A DNA stretch of 13,840 nt, from contig JABJAB010000062.1 in NCBI GenBank assembly GCA_018666235.1, positions 1 through 13,840 on the forward strand. The letters run 5' to 3'. The notes beneath the pieces are model-generated. The model was given only the letters and a program-made list of their open reading frames with translations. It was not told the DNA's origin and ran no database searches. Numbering within the stretch: the stretch's first letter is position 1; each line of letters opens with the position of its first letter. The DNA is from Ilumatobacter sp. GTDB lineage: Bacteria; Actinomycetota; Acidimicrobiia; Acidimicrobiales; Ilumatobacteraceae. The position numbers and the translations under genes were made by a program. This document shows, piece after piece, positions 1 through 6,508 of the stretch.

Positions 1-234
1 GGCGTCGACATGGGCCACGACAACGACCTGATGGCCGCACGGCTCTCGGTCGCTGAGATTCAAGAGCACATCGGTGCCGACAGCCTTGCCTTCCTGTCGC
101 TCGAAGGGATGATGCGAGCCGTCAACGACACCGAGTCCGGCGAGGGGTACTGTAACGCATGCTTCACGGGCGACTACCCGCTGGCTGTCGGTGATGCGCA
201 GGCCAAGCTGGCGTTCGAGGGAGTGATCGCCTGA
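1..234 (+). CDS. purF: Amidophosphoribosyltransferase, C-terminal end (partial)
   Basis: This is the last 77 codons of PurF, open at the left edge of the window. PurF transfers the amide nitrogen of glutamine to PRPP, making phosphoribosylamine, the first committed step of purine synthesis. The fragment reads GVDM at its start, then IGADSLAFLSLEGM and GYCNACFTGDYPL. These are the conserved C-terminal stretches of the Bacillus-type enzyme. The Cys-x-x-Cys pair (codons at 151-153 and 160-162) corresponds to the last two ligands of the 4Fe-4S cluster in B. subtilis PurF. The ATG at 10 is internal and not the true start. The TGA stop at 232-234 shares one base with the purD-purM start, so translation is probably coupled to the gene whose product uses phosphoribosylamine next. 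The catalytic N-terminal half lies outside the window. Confidence 0.93.
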   Translation, partial: GVDMGHDNDLMAARLSVAEIQEHIGADSLAFLSLEGMMRAVNDTESGEGYCNACFTGDYPLAVGDAQAKLAFEGVIA

Positions 235-2438
235 TGCGCGTCTTGGTGATTGGCGGCGGCGGCCGCGAGCAGGCGATTGCCTGGGCCTGTCGACAACATG
301 GGCATGACGTTCGGTTGGCCTCGGGTCTCGACGACGCAAGCACAAATGACACCGATCTGGTGATTCCCGGCCCGGAAGCCGCGCTGGTTGCGGGCATGAC
401 TGATCTCGCAACTGAGCGAGGCATCCCGTCGTTTGGACCGACAGCCGAACTGGCGCAGTTGGAAGCCTCAAAGGGATTCGCTCGCGACCTGGCAACCGAA
501 CTGGGTATTGCCGGCCCAGCCTTTGCTCGGTTCGAGGGCAACGATCGAGAGGACGCTGCGCTCGCCTGGTGGGCCGAGTTGGATGCGCCCGTCGTCGTCA
601 AACTCGATGGTTTGGCTGCCGGTAAGGGCGTTGCAGTTCCCGACAGCGATACCGAGACGCGGCAGGCCATTGCCGATGCTGCGTCAACCGGACCATTCCT
701 GCTGGAGGAGCGATTGCGCGGGCCCGAGTGTTCACTGCTCGCGCTGTGTGACGGCACGGCTGCTGTTGCGCTGCCCTTGGCACAGGACCACAAACGCATT
801 GGCGAGGGCGACACCGGACCCAACACCGGCGGCATGGGCGCCTATGCGCCCGCACCGGTTCCGTTCAGTGGTGATGAACTGATCGCCGAGTTCGTGCAAC
901 CAGTACTCGACCACTTCGCTGCCAAGGGCACCCCCTACGTGGGCGTGATCTTCGCGGGACTCATGCTCACCCCCGACGGTCCGCGCCTCATTGAGTACAA
1001 CGTGCGCTTCGGCGACCCTGAGGCTCAAACGGTGTTGCCTCTCCTCGAGACCGACCTTGCTGAATTGGCGCTCGCCTGCACGCAAGGCGACGTGGGTAGT
1101 GTGCCACTGCGAATTTCGACCCAGTCAGCGGTCACCGTTGTTGCGGCATCGCCGGGCTATCCAGACGACCCTGGCACTGGACACTCGATCATTGATCGCG
1201 GCGACGTGGAGGGCACCTATCGCTTTGATGCGGGAGTCGACGCCGATGGAAAGACATCGGGAGGTCGCGTCTTGGCCGTCACCGGGCTGGGAGCCGATCT
1301 GGGCGCGGCTCGCGATCGGGCCTACGGCCGGATGGCAAGGATCACGTTCGACGGCATGCAGGTGCGACGCGACATTGCGTGGCGGGCGCCCGGTGCGGGC
1401 CTTGCCAGCTATGCCGCGGCCGGCGTCGACATCGACGAGGGCACACGCGCCGTTGACGAGATGAAGGCCGCCGTCGAAGCCACTCACGACACACCCGGTG
1501 AGGGCGTCCTCAAGGGCGTCGGCAGCTTCGGCGGCGTGTTTTCCGCTGCGGGTATTCAGGCAATGGATCAGCCTGTGCTGGTGGCCTCCACCGACGGTGT
1601 GGGCACCAAGGTCGAGTTGGCCGCGCGCTTGGGCATGGTCCGCGGCGTCGGCATGGACATCGTCAACCACTGCATTGACGACGTCCTGGTGCAGTCGGCC
1701 CGGCCGCTGTTCTTTCTGGACTACATCGCGGCGAGCGTCCTCGACGCCGACCTGGTGGCCGAGGTTGTCGGTGGGATGGCTGACGCCTGCAAAGCCGCTG
1801 GGTGTGCATTGCTCGGGGGCGAGACCGCCGAGATGCCGGGCGTCTATCAGCCCGGCTCGTTCGATATCGCCGGCACACTGATCGGGGTCGCCGAGCGGTC
1901 CGAGTTGCTCCCGCGAGACGATGTTGCCGCAGGGGACGTTCTCATCGGCATTGCATCGAGTGGGCCGCATACGAATGGCTATTCGATGTTGCGCAAGATC
2001 TTTGAGTGGGCCCCGATGGATGTGGTGCCCGACGGCTTCGACCGTCCTCTCGGCGAGACCCTGCTCGAACCTCACCGCTCGTATCTCGATCTCCTGACAC
2101 CGACGTTCGAGACGGGCGCCGTCAAGGCATTGGCACACATCACAGGCGGCGGGCTCCCCGAGAACCTGCCGCGGGTGCTGCCCGACAATGTCGATGCAAA
2201 CATCACGTTGGGTTCCTGGCCCGTGCCACCCCTCTTCCAGCTCGTCCGCGAGCTGACACCCCAGATGGACACCGTCGAGTTGTACCGGACCCTCAACATG
2301 GGAGTCGGCATGGTTGTCGTCTGCGCTCCTGACCAGACAGCCGTAGTGCAAGCATCGATCGGCGAGACCACGTGGGTCATTGGCGAACTGACCGACCGAA
2401 CGCCGGGCTCGACGAACGAAAGAGTGGTGTTGTCATGA
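234..2438 (+). CDS. purD-purM: Fused PurD-PurM: GAR synthetase / AIR synthetase
   Basis: One 734-residue frame holds two purine enzymes. Residues 1 to about 388 are glycinamide ribonucleotide synthetase, an ATP-grasp ligase joining phosphoribosylamine and glycine. Visible motifs are IGGGGREQ at the N-terminus, VVVKLDGLAAGKG, GPNTGGMGAYAP and LIEYNVRFGDPEAQ. Residues from about 390 to 734 are aminoimidazole ribonucleotide synthetase, which closes the FGAM ring with ATP: YAAAGVDIDEG, STDGVGTK, GGETAEMPG, SSGPHTNGYS and ITGGGLPENLPR are present. Almost no linker separates the halves; PurM's usual opening SYAAAG starts at residue 392. The PurD half is short in its N-domain: the usual PGN-containing loop before GPE is missing, and the usual REH is REQ. 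The start is set by the TGATG overlap with purF and a GAGGGAG Shine-Dalgarno at 217-223. The stop overlaps purN by four bases. Both domains look intact, so a pseudogene is unlikely. Confidence 0.95.
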   Translation: MRVLVIGGGGREQAIAWACRQHGHDVRLASGLDDASTNDTDLVIPGPEAALVAGMTDLATERGIPSFGPTAELAQLEASKGFARDLATELGIAGPAFARFEGNDREDAALAWWAELDAPVVVKLDGLAAGKGVAVPDSDTETRQAIADAASTGPFLLEERLRGPECSLLALCDGTAAVALPLAQDHKRIGEGDTGPNTGGMGAYAPAPVPFSGDELIAEFVQPVLDHFAAKGTPYVGVIFAGLMLTPDGPRLIEYNVRFGDPEAQTVLPLLETDLAELALACTQGDVGSVPLRISTQSAVTVVAASPGYPDDPGTGHSIIDRGDVEGTYRFDAGVDADGKTSGGRVLAVTGLGADLGAARDRAYGRMARITFDGMQVRRDIAWRAPGAGLASYAAAGVDIDEGTRAVDEMKAAVEATHDTPGEGVLKGVGSFGGVFSAAGIQAMDQPVLVASTDGVGTKVELAARLGMVRGVGMDIVNHCIDDVLVQSARPLFFLDYIAASVLDADLVAEVVGGMADACKAAGCALLGGETAEMPGVYQPGSFDIAGTLIGVAERSELLPRDDVAAGDVLIGIASSGPHTNGYSMLRKIFEWAPMDVVPDGFDRPLGETLLEPHRSYLDLLTPTFETGAVKALAHITGGGLPENLPRVLPDNVDANITLGSWPVPPLFQLVRELTPQMDTVELYRTLNMGVGMVVVCAPDQTAVVQASIGETTWVIGELTDRTPGSTNERVVLS

Positions 2439-3121
2439 TTGGCGAGCAGCCGGAACGTTCTGTTCGCGAACAGCGGTTGGTGGTCATGGTGTCCGGCAAC
2501 GGATCCAACCTGCAGGCCATCCTCGACGCGTGTGCTGACGGCCGGATCAATGGCCGGGTGGTTGCGGTGGTGTCAAACAAGGCAGACGTGTTTGCACTGC
2601 AGCGCGCCGACGCCGCAGGTGTACCCGCTGTTCATATTGGCATGCGTTCGGGTGAGGATCGGCCGGACTACGACGCCCGGCTCACCGAGTTGGTCGCCGG
2701 GTTCGATCCCGACTTCATCGTGCTGGCTGGCTGGCTGCGAATTCTCACGATGAGCTTCTTGGGCTGGTTTCCCGGTCGAGTGGTCAACCTGCACCCAGCT
2801 CAGCCAGGCGAGTTGCCTGGGCTGCGCGCGATCGAGCGTGCCTGGGACGAAGCGGTTGCGGGTACTCGAACCGAGTCGGGCGTGATGGTTCACTTCGTTC
2901 CCGACGAAGGCGTCGACGACGGCCCACTACTCGCCACCGAGGCGGTACCGATCGACACGACTCGCTCCATCGAAGAATTCGAAACCGCGGTGCATGCCAT
3001 CGAGCACCGCCTCCTCGTCGGCGTCATGGCGAACCTGTGCTCGCGCCGCTTCACCGACATTGACGATTTGCACCGTGCTGTCACACTGGAAACAGCAGCG
3101 CCCACTCCCCCCTTGACCTGA
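2435..3121 (+). CDS. purN: Phosphoribosylglycinamide formyltransferase (GAR transformylase)
   Basis: The 228-residue product transfers a formyl group from 10-formyltetrahydrofolate to GAR, the step between the two activities of the fused gene upstream. The N-terminal fold reads VVMVSGNGSNLQAIL. The catalytic Asn and His are seen in VNLHP, and the catalytic Asp in the FVPDEGVDDGPLL stretch, all as in E. coli PurN. The loop after the catalytic His reads HPAQPGELPG in place of the common HPSLLPxYPG. Similar P-G-x-x-P-G forms occur in some other bacterial lineages as I recall them, so this is a variant and not damage. The start at 2435 makes an ATGA overlap with the preceding gene. The frame is open back to an ATG at 2372, but that longer start would sit deep inside purM and adds residues with no family match. 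A 26-bp gap separates the stop from guaB. Confidence 0.93.
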   Translation: MIGEQPERSVREQRLVVMVSGNGSNLQAILDACADGRINGRVVAVVSNKADVFALQRADAAGVPAVHIGMRSGEDRPDYDARLTELVAGFDPDFIVLAGWLRILTMSFLGWFPGRVVNLHPAQPGELPGLRAIERAWDEAVAGTRTESGVMVHFVPDEGVDDGPLLATEAVPIDTTRSIEEFETAVHAIEHRLLVGVMANLCSRRFTDIDDLHRAVTLETAAPTPPLT

Positions 3122-3147
3122 CATCAACATCTATCAGAGGATCAACC

Positions 3148-4653
3148 ATGAGTATCAACGACGATCTCTTCGACCGATTTGAGGCGCTGACGTTCGACGA
3201 CGTCGTCGTCATCCCTGGGTTTTCCGAAACCTTGCCCGACGAGGTCGATACGACCGCGACATTTGCCGGCGACATCGAACTGGCCGTACCACTTGTATCT
3301 GCAGCCATGGACAAGGTGACCGAGGGCCGGATGGCCATCGCCATGGCCCGCTACGGCGGCATCGGCGTGATCCATCGCAACATGTCGATCGCTGACCAGG
3401 CGTCTGAAGTGCAGAAGGTCAAGCGCAGCCAATCGGGCATGATCACCGACCCGGTCACGCTCCCACCGACTGCGCTGCTGCATGAGGCCGAGGCCTTGAT
3501 GAACCGGTTCAAGTTCAGTGGTGTGCCAATCACCGACGACGAGGGTCACCTCGTTGGGATTCTGACCAACCGTGACATCCGGTTCTGTGAAGGGACCGAC
3601 TTTGACCGGCCAGTGACCGACTTCATGACCTCTGACCGCTTAGTCACCGCCGCCGTCGGTACGTCGCTCGATGAGGCAAAGTTGCTGTTGCAGGAACATC
3701 GCATCGAGAAGCTGCCGCTCGTCGACGGCGTCGGTTGTCTGGCCGGCCTCATCACCGTGAAGGACATCCAGAAGCGGTTGGATTTCCCGAACGCTTCTCG
3801 CGATGGCAAGGGACGTCTCCGCTGCGCTGCGGCAATCGGTGTGGGCGCCGATGTCGAAGAGCGCGTCGACGCGTTGGTGTCGATGGGAGTCGATGCGGTG
3901 TCGATCGACACGGCGCACGGGCACTCGGCAAACGTAATCAAGACCATTGAGCGGGTGAAGGGTTCCTGGCCCGAACTTGCCGTCACCGCCGGCAACGTGG
4001 TGACCGAAGACGGTGTGGAGGCGTTGGCCAAGGCCGGCGCCGATGCGGTCAAGGTCGGCGTGGGTGCAGGCTCGATCTGTACGACTCGTGTCGTATCCGG
4101 CGCGGGAATGCCTCAGCTCTCGGCGATCTACTTCGCCTCAAAACGCGCCAAGGAGATGGGCATCCCGATCATCGGCGACGGCGGCATCACGTTCTCCGGC
4201 GACATCGTGAAGGCGATCACTGCTGGTGCTGAAACGGTCATGCTCGGATCCCTGCTTGCAGGAGTTGAGGAGAGCCCGGGCGAGATGGAGCTGTTCGAGG
4301 GCCGCCGATACAAGAGTTACCGCGGCATGGGCTCGATAGGCGCCATGACGGGCGACAGCCAGGACCGTTATGCCACCGGCCAGTCCTCCAGTTCGAAGAG
4401 TGCAGTCGGTGCAGCGAGCCAGAAGCTCGTGCCCGAAGGCATTGAGGGTCGCGTCCCGTTCTCCGGCCCGCTCGGTGACGTTGCCTACCAGCTGGTCGGT
4501 GGCCTCCGCTCAGGCATGGGCTATGCAGGGGCGGCGACGCTGGCGCAGCTGCGCAGCGCCAAGATGATGCGGGTCACCACCGCTGGCCGCCAAGAGAGCC
4601 ACCCGCACGACGTGACGATTACTAAGGAAGCCCCGAACTACCAGCGCACCTAA
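3148..4653 (+). CDS. guaB: Inosine-5'-monophosphate dehydrogenase
   Basis: This 501-residue enzyme oxidises IMP to XMP with NAD+, the committed step to guanine nucleotides. The catalytic barrel is split by a pair of CBS domains at about residues 98-215, beginning MITDPVTLPP. The catalytic cysteine is Cys311 in GAGSICTTR. The IMP-phosphate loop is seen in GDGGITFSGDIVKA, the flap in YRGMGSIGAM, and the Arg-Tyr pair of the mobile flap in QDRYATG. The length is typical for a CBS-containing GuaB. An AGAGGA ribosome site at 3136-3141 lies six bases before ATG 3148, and the N-terminus ends in the usual LTFDDVVVIPG. Placement after purN puts GMP formation in the same transcription unit as early purine synthesis. 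Nothing unusual in the sequence; a GuaB1/GuaB3 paralogue without activity is unlikely because all catalytic motifs are present. Confidence 0.97.
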   Translation: MSINDDLFDRFEALTFDDVVVIPGFSETLPDEVDTTATFAGDIELAVPLVSAAMDKVTEGRMAIAMARYGGIGVIHRNMSIADQASEVQKVKRSQSGMITDPVTLPPTALLHEAEALMNRFKFSGVPITDDEGHLVGILTNRDIRFCEGTDFDRPVTDFMTSDRLVTAAVGTSLDEAKLLLQEHRIEKLPLVDGVGCLAGLITVKDIQKRLDFPNASRDGKGRLRCAAAIGVGADVEERVDALVSMGVDAVSIDTAHGHSANVIKTIERVKGSWPELAVTAGNVVTEDGVEALAKAGADAVKVGVGAGSICTTRVVSGAGMPQLSAIYFASKRAKEMGIPIIGDGGITFSGDIVKAITAGAETVMLGSLLAGVEESPGEMELFEGRRYKSYRGMGSIGAMTGDSQDRYATGQSSSSKSAVGAASQKLVPEGIEGRVPFSGPLGDVAYQLVGGLRSGMGYAGAATLAQLRSAKMMRVTTAGRQESHPHDVTITKEAPNYQRT

Positions 4654-4688
4654 TCGCCTGCCATCAGTCCTCCGATCTGACGATGTGA

Positions 4689-4736
4689 CCCAGTGACGTT
4701 CGACCCTGGGCCAGCGACAGCGTTGGCGCGACGCTG
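4689..4736 (+). terminator. Two small hairpins after guaB; weak terminator candidate
   Basis: The 100-bp gap between guaB and the next gene holds two inverted repeats. CCCAG (4689-4693) can pair with CTGGG (4706-4710). CAGCGT (4718-4723) can pair with ACGCTG (4731-4736) across a 7-nt loop. Neither is followed by a T run, so a classical intrinsic terminator is not shown. The second arm also overlaps the 10-bp palindrome CTGATATCAG (4734-4743), which runs into the ribosome site of the downstream gene. The hairpins may end the purine transcript or simply be GC-rich chance pairings. Confidence 0.25.
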
Positions 4737-4753
4737 ATATCAGGAGGTGCACG

Positions 4754-5770
4754 ATGCCCGCCAGATGGCCGCAGAAGAGTCTCGTCATCGTCGGAACTGT
4801 CGCGTTCGGGCTGGGGTGTCTTGGTGTCTCATGCGGTGGCGCTGCCGAAGTTGGGACGGGATCAACGACTTCGGTGCCCAGCGAGGAACCGGAGAGCACC
4901 ACCAGCACCAGCACCATTGACCCCACGACGACCACCGAGGCGACCGCGACGACTCCCCTGCCGGCCACGACGACCACCGAGGCGACCGCGACGACTCCCC
5001 TGCCGCCCACGACGACCTCAGCGAACGTCTACTGGGGCTGGACTGTCCTGAACCCTTCGGCTGGCTCCCCGGAACGTCTGGGGGCGGGGACACGTGAGGT
5101 CACCGCCGACGTCCCCGTCCGCAACAGCCTGGAGATGCTGTTCAACGGATTGAACGCCGATGAGCGGACAATCGGAATGACGACCAGCATTCCACCCGGC
5201 ACGAAGGTGCTCGGAATCGCCCGCGACGGAGCGACCGCAACCGTTGACCTATCGACAGAATTCGCGAGCTCGAGTGGCTCGCTGGACGAGACGATTCGGC
5301 TGGCTCAGGTCGTCTTCACCATCACCCAGTTCGACGAAATTGACCGGGTGAAGTTCCACATCGAGGGCACGGCGGTCGACCCAATCCTGTCGCACGGTTT
5401 CGTGGTCGGTCAAGGGCTGACCCGTGACAGTTTCGCGGAGGTTCGGGCCAGCATCATGATCGAGCAGCCGTCCCCTGGCGCTGAGGTCACCAACCCGCTG
5501 GTGGTTCGAGGAGAATCGAACACGTTCGAAGCGACAGTCCGATACGCCATCACGAGCGGCGACAACGACGGCGAGCTCATGACCGAGGGCTTCACGACAG
5601 CGACCGGCGGCAACGGGACCTGGGGCACCTTCGAGGTGGCCGTCGATGTATCGGACTTCCCGTCGGACTACCAACCCGGACCCGGCGCCATCATCATGTG
5701 GGAAGACTCCCCACGTGACGGCGCCCCTGTCAATGTTGTCGAGGTCCCAATCGTCTTGCCCGAACGGTAA
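4754..5770 (+). CDS. Secreted GerMN/Gmad2-domain protein, probable lipoprotein
   Basis: The 338-residue protein starts with a signal peptide: Arg4 and Lys8, then a hydrophobic run from about 9 to 26, then Cys27 in LGVSC. This resembles a lipobox, although position -3 is Gly where Leu is usual; Cys22 is an alternative. A Thr/Ser/Pro/Glu-rich linker (about 35-92) follows, with an exact 14-residue tandem repeat. Residues 120-208 resemble the GerMN domain: SLEMLFNGLNADE, IPPGTKVLGI, ATVDLSTEF and AQVVFTITQFDEIDRVKF. From about 232 to 335 the sequence looks like the Ig-like Gmad2 domain: IEQPSPGAEVTNPLVVRGE and GTWGTFEVAVDV. These domains were named from spore germination proteins but are common in cell-envelope proteins of non-sporulating actinobacteria; the exact role is unknown. 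The strong AGGAGG at 4742-4747, six bases before ATG 4754, fixes the start. It is likely exported and anchored outside the membrane. Confidence 0.85.
   Translation: MPARWPQKSLVIVGTVAFGLGCLGVSCGGAAEVGTGSTTSVPSEEPESTTSTSTIDPTTTTEATATTPLPATTTTEATATTPLPPTTTSANVYWGWTVLNPSAGSPERLGAGTREVTADVPVRNSLEMLFNGLNADERTIGMTTSIPPGTKVLGIARDGATATVDLSTEFASSSGSLDETIRLAQVVFTITQFDEIDRVKFHIEGTAVDPILSHGFVVGQGLTRDSFAEVRASIMIEQPSPGAEVTNPLVVRGESNTFEATVRYAITSGDNDGELMTEGFTTATGGNGTWGTFEVAVDVSDFPSDYQPGPGAIIMWEDSPRDGAPVNVVEVPIVLPER
4923..5006 (+). repeat. 42-bp in-frame tandem repeat, two copies
   Basis: Two copies with a 42-base period start at 4923 and 4965 and are identical over 41 bases; only base 42 differs (G at 4964, C at 5006). 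A third partial copy of 11 bases starts at 5007. Each unit encodes the 14 residues TTTTEATATTPLPA (or -PLPP). The period is a multiple of three, so gain or loss of a copy would change linker length without breaking the gene. It lies in the linker between the signal peptide and the GerMN domain. Confidence 0.9.
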
Positions 5771-5818
5771 CGGTCCCACTCGGACACGCGGAGCGCCGTG
5801 GCACCCGAAAACGCACAA

Positions 5819-5846
5819 CGCCGCCGACCCTTGCAGGCCGACGGCG
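5819..5846 (-). terminator. Probable intrinsic terminator of the cold-shock gene
   Basis: On the minus strand an imperfect GC-rich hairpin, CGCCG paired with CGGCG at the base with further C-G pairs inward, starts 18 bases after the cold-shock stop codon. It is followed by a T-rich stretch, TTGTGCGTTTTC. It sits between two convergent genes. On the plus strand the hairpin is not followed by T residues, so it most likely serves the minus-strand transcript. Confidence 0.5.
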
Positions 5847-5864
5847 AGGTTTGAAGCGTGGTGT

Positions 5865-6062
5865 TCAGAGTGCTCGGACGTTCTGAGCTTCGTCGCCCTT
5901 ACGGCCTTGGCCGATGTCGAATTCGACGCTCTGACCCTCGTCGAGGGACTTGTAGCCCTCTCCGGAGATGTTGGAGTGATGGACGAACACGTCCTCCCCA
6001 CCCTCGCGTGAGATGAAGCCGAAGCCCTTCTCGCTGTTGAAAAATTTCACGGTGCCTTGCAT
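5865..6062 (-). CDS. Cold-shock protein, CspA family
   Basis: The 65-residue product is a single cold-shock domain that binds single-stranded RNA or DNA and melts RNA structure in the cytoplasm. The start MQGTVKFFNSEKGFGFI is typical. RNP1 is KGFGFI (residues 12-17) and RNP2 is VFVHHS (25-30). The C-terminal EFDIGQGRKGDEAQNV is also standard. A purine-rich AAAGAGAA lies a few bases before the ATG. The gene has its own promoter candidate and a hairpin terminator, so it is probably a single-gene unit. CspA-family members are often induced by cold or growth-phase change, but the sequence does not say which applies here. I could not assign a specific csp letter. Confidence 0.96.
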   Translation of the reverse strand: MQGTVKFFNSEKGFGFISREGGEDVFVHHSNISGEGYKSLDEGQSVEFDIGQGRKGDEAQNVRAL

Positions 6063-6109
6063 TGGTTCTCTTTCGCTTCGAACACGCCCTACTGACGTGC
6101 TCTGCAGAG

Positions 6110-6115
6110 ATCATA
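6110..6115 (-). promoter_or_regulatory. Candidate -10 element for the cold-shock gene
   Basis: On the minus strand the hexamer TATGAT lies 47 bases before the cold-shock start codon and matches TATAAT in five of six positions. It would leave a leader of about 40 nt. No good -35 hexamer is seen 17 bases upstream. The 141-bp gap 6063-6203 that holds it contains no other gene I can support. Confidence 0.4.
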
Positions 6116-6203
6116 CGGCCGATGGGAGGCCTTACCTGGTTCCTCGCGCACGGAGAGTCACTCTTGGGCTCCGTTTCGAGGGAACCGAGTCACTCCGGAC
6201 CGT

Positions 6204-6422
6204 TCACCACTTGATCTCGATCTCAAGTTCGTTGCCACCGTCGCCAAGCTCAAGTTCGACTTCAAGCGTCACCTGATCAGGCACGTCGACCGTGTATCGG
6301 ATGCCCTCAAGATTGAATTCGAGATCATTGTGCCGCTCAAGCTGGTCGGCGAGACGACGAAGTTGTTCGGCGACCGCCTCGCGGCGCATCTTGGACTCTC
6401 TGGAGAATTCGAGCAGTTTCAT
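6204..6422 (-). CDS. Amphi-Trp domain protein
   Basis: This small 72-residue protein matches the amphi-Trp domain pattern: an N-terminal MKLLEFSRESKMRREAVAEQ, a helix with LRRLADQLERHN, two amphipathic strands (LEFNLEGIRYTVDVPDQ and VTLEVELELGD) and an ending ELEIEIKW with Trp as the last residue. The family name describes this alternating acidic/hydrophobic segment closed by Trp; the function is not known to me. The product is strongly acidic and likely cytoplasmic, without a signal or membrane segment. Possible ribosome sites are GGAGAG (6433-6438) or GAGGG (6424-6428). It lies 73 bp after the GrdB-like gene on the same strand and may share its transcript, though a palindrome at the end of that gene could separate them. 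Confidence 0.8.
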   Translation of the reverse strand: MKLLEFSRESKMRREAVAEQLRRLADQLERHNDLEFNLEGIRYTVDVPDQVTLEVELELGDGGNELEIEIKW

Positions 6423-6491
6423 GCCCTCATTCTCTCCACGTCTGGCCAGAATCCGACAGGGCTGAAGGTCAGAACCGGCGAGAACACGCTG

Positions 6492-6508
6492 GGCGTCAGT
6501 CTGACGCC
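6492..6508. repeat. 17-bp near-perfect palindrome over the stop of the GrdB-like gene
   Basis: GGCGTCAG (6492-6499) and CTGACGCC (6501-6508) are exact inverted repeats around a single base at 6500. In RNA this makes a hairpin of at least six base pairs with a 5-nt loop. The final TGA stop of the GrdB-like gene (6496-6498) is inside it. No T run follows on the minus strand. It may be a weak terminator, an RNA-stability hairpin or chance. Confidence 0.5.

Noticed and set aside
1125..2351. 408-residue open frame on the minus strand
   Set aside because: It is antisense to the PurM half; its sequence (His/Asp-rich) matches no family, while the plus strand has clear PurM motifs.
2372..2434. Upstream ATG that would lengthen purN by 21 residues
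   Set aside because: It lies inside purM; the ATGA start at 2435 gives the normal N-terminus.
4923..5017. Repeats as a possible CRISPR or regulatory array
   Set aside because: The units are directly adjacent, in frame and encode a Thr-rich linker; there are no spacers.
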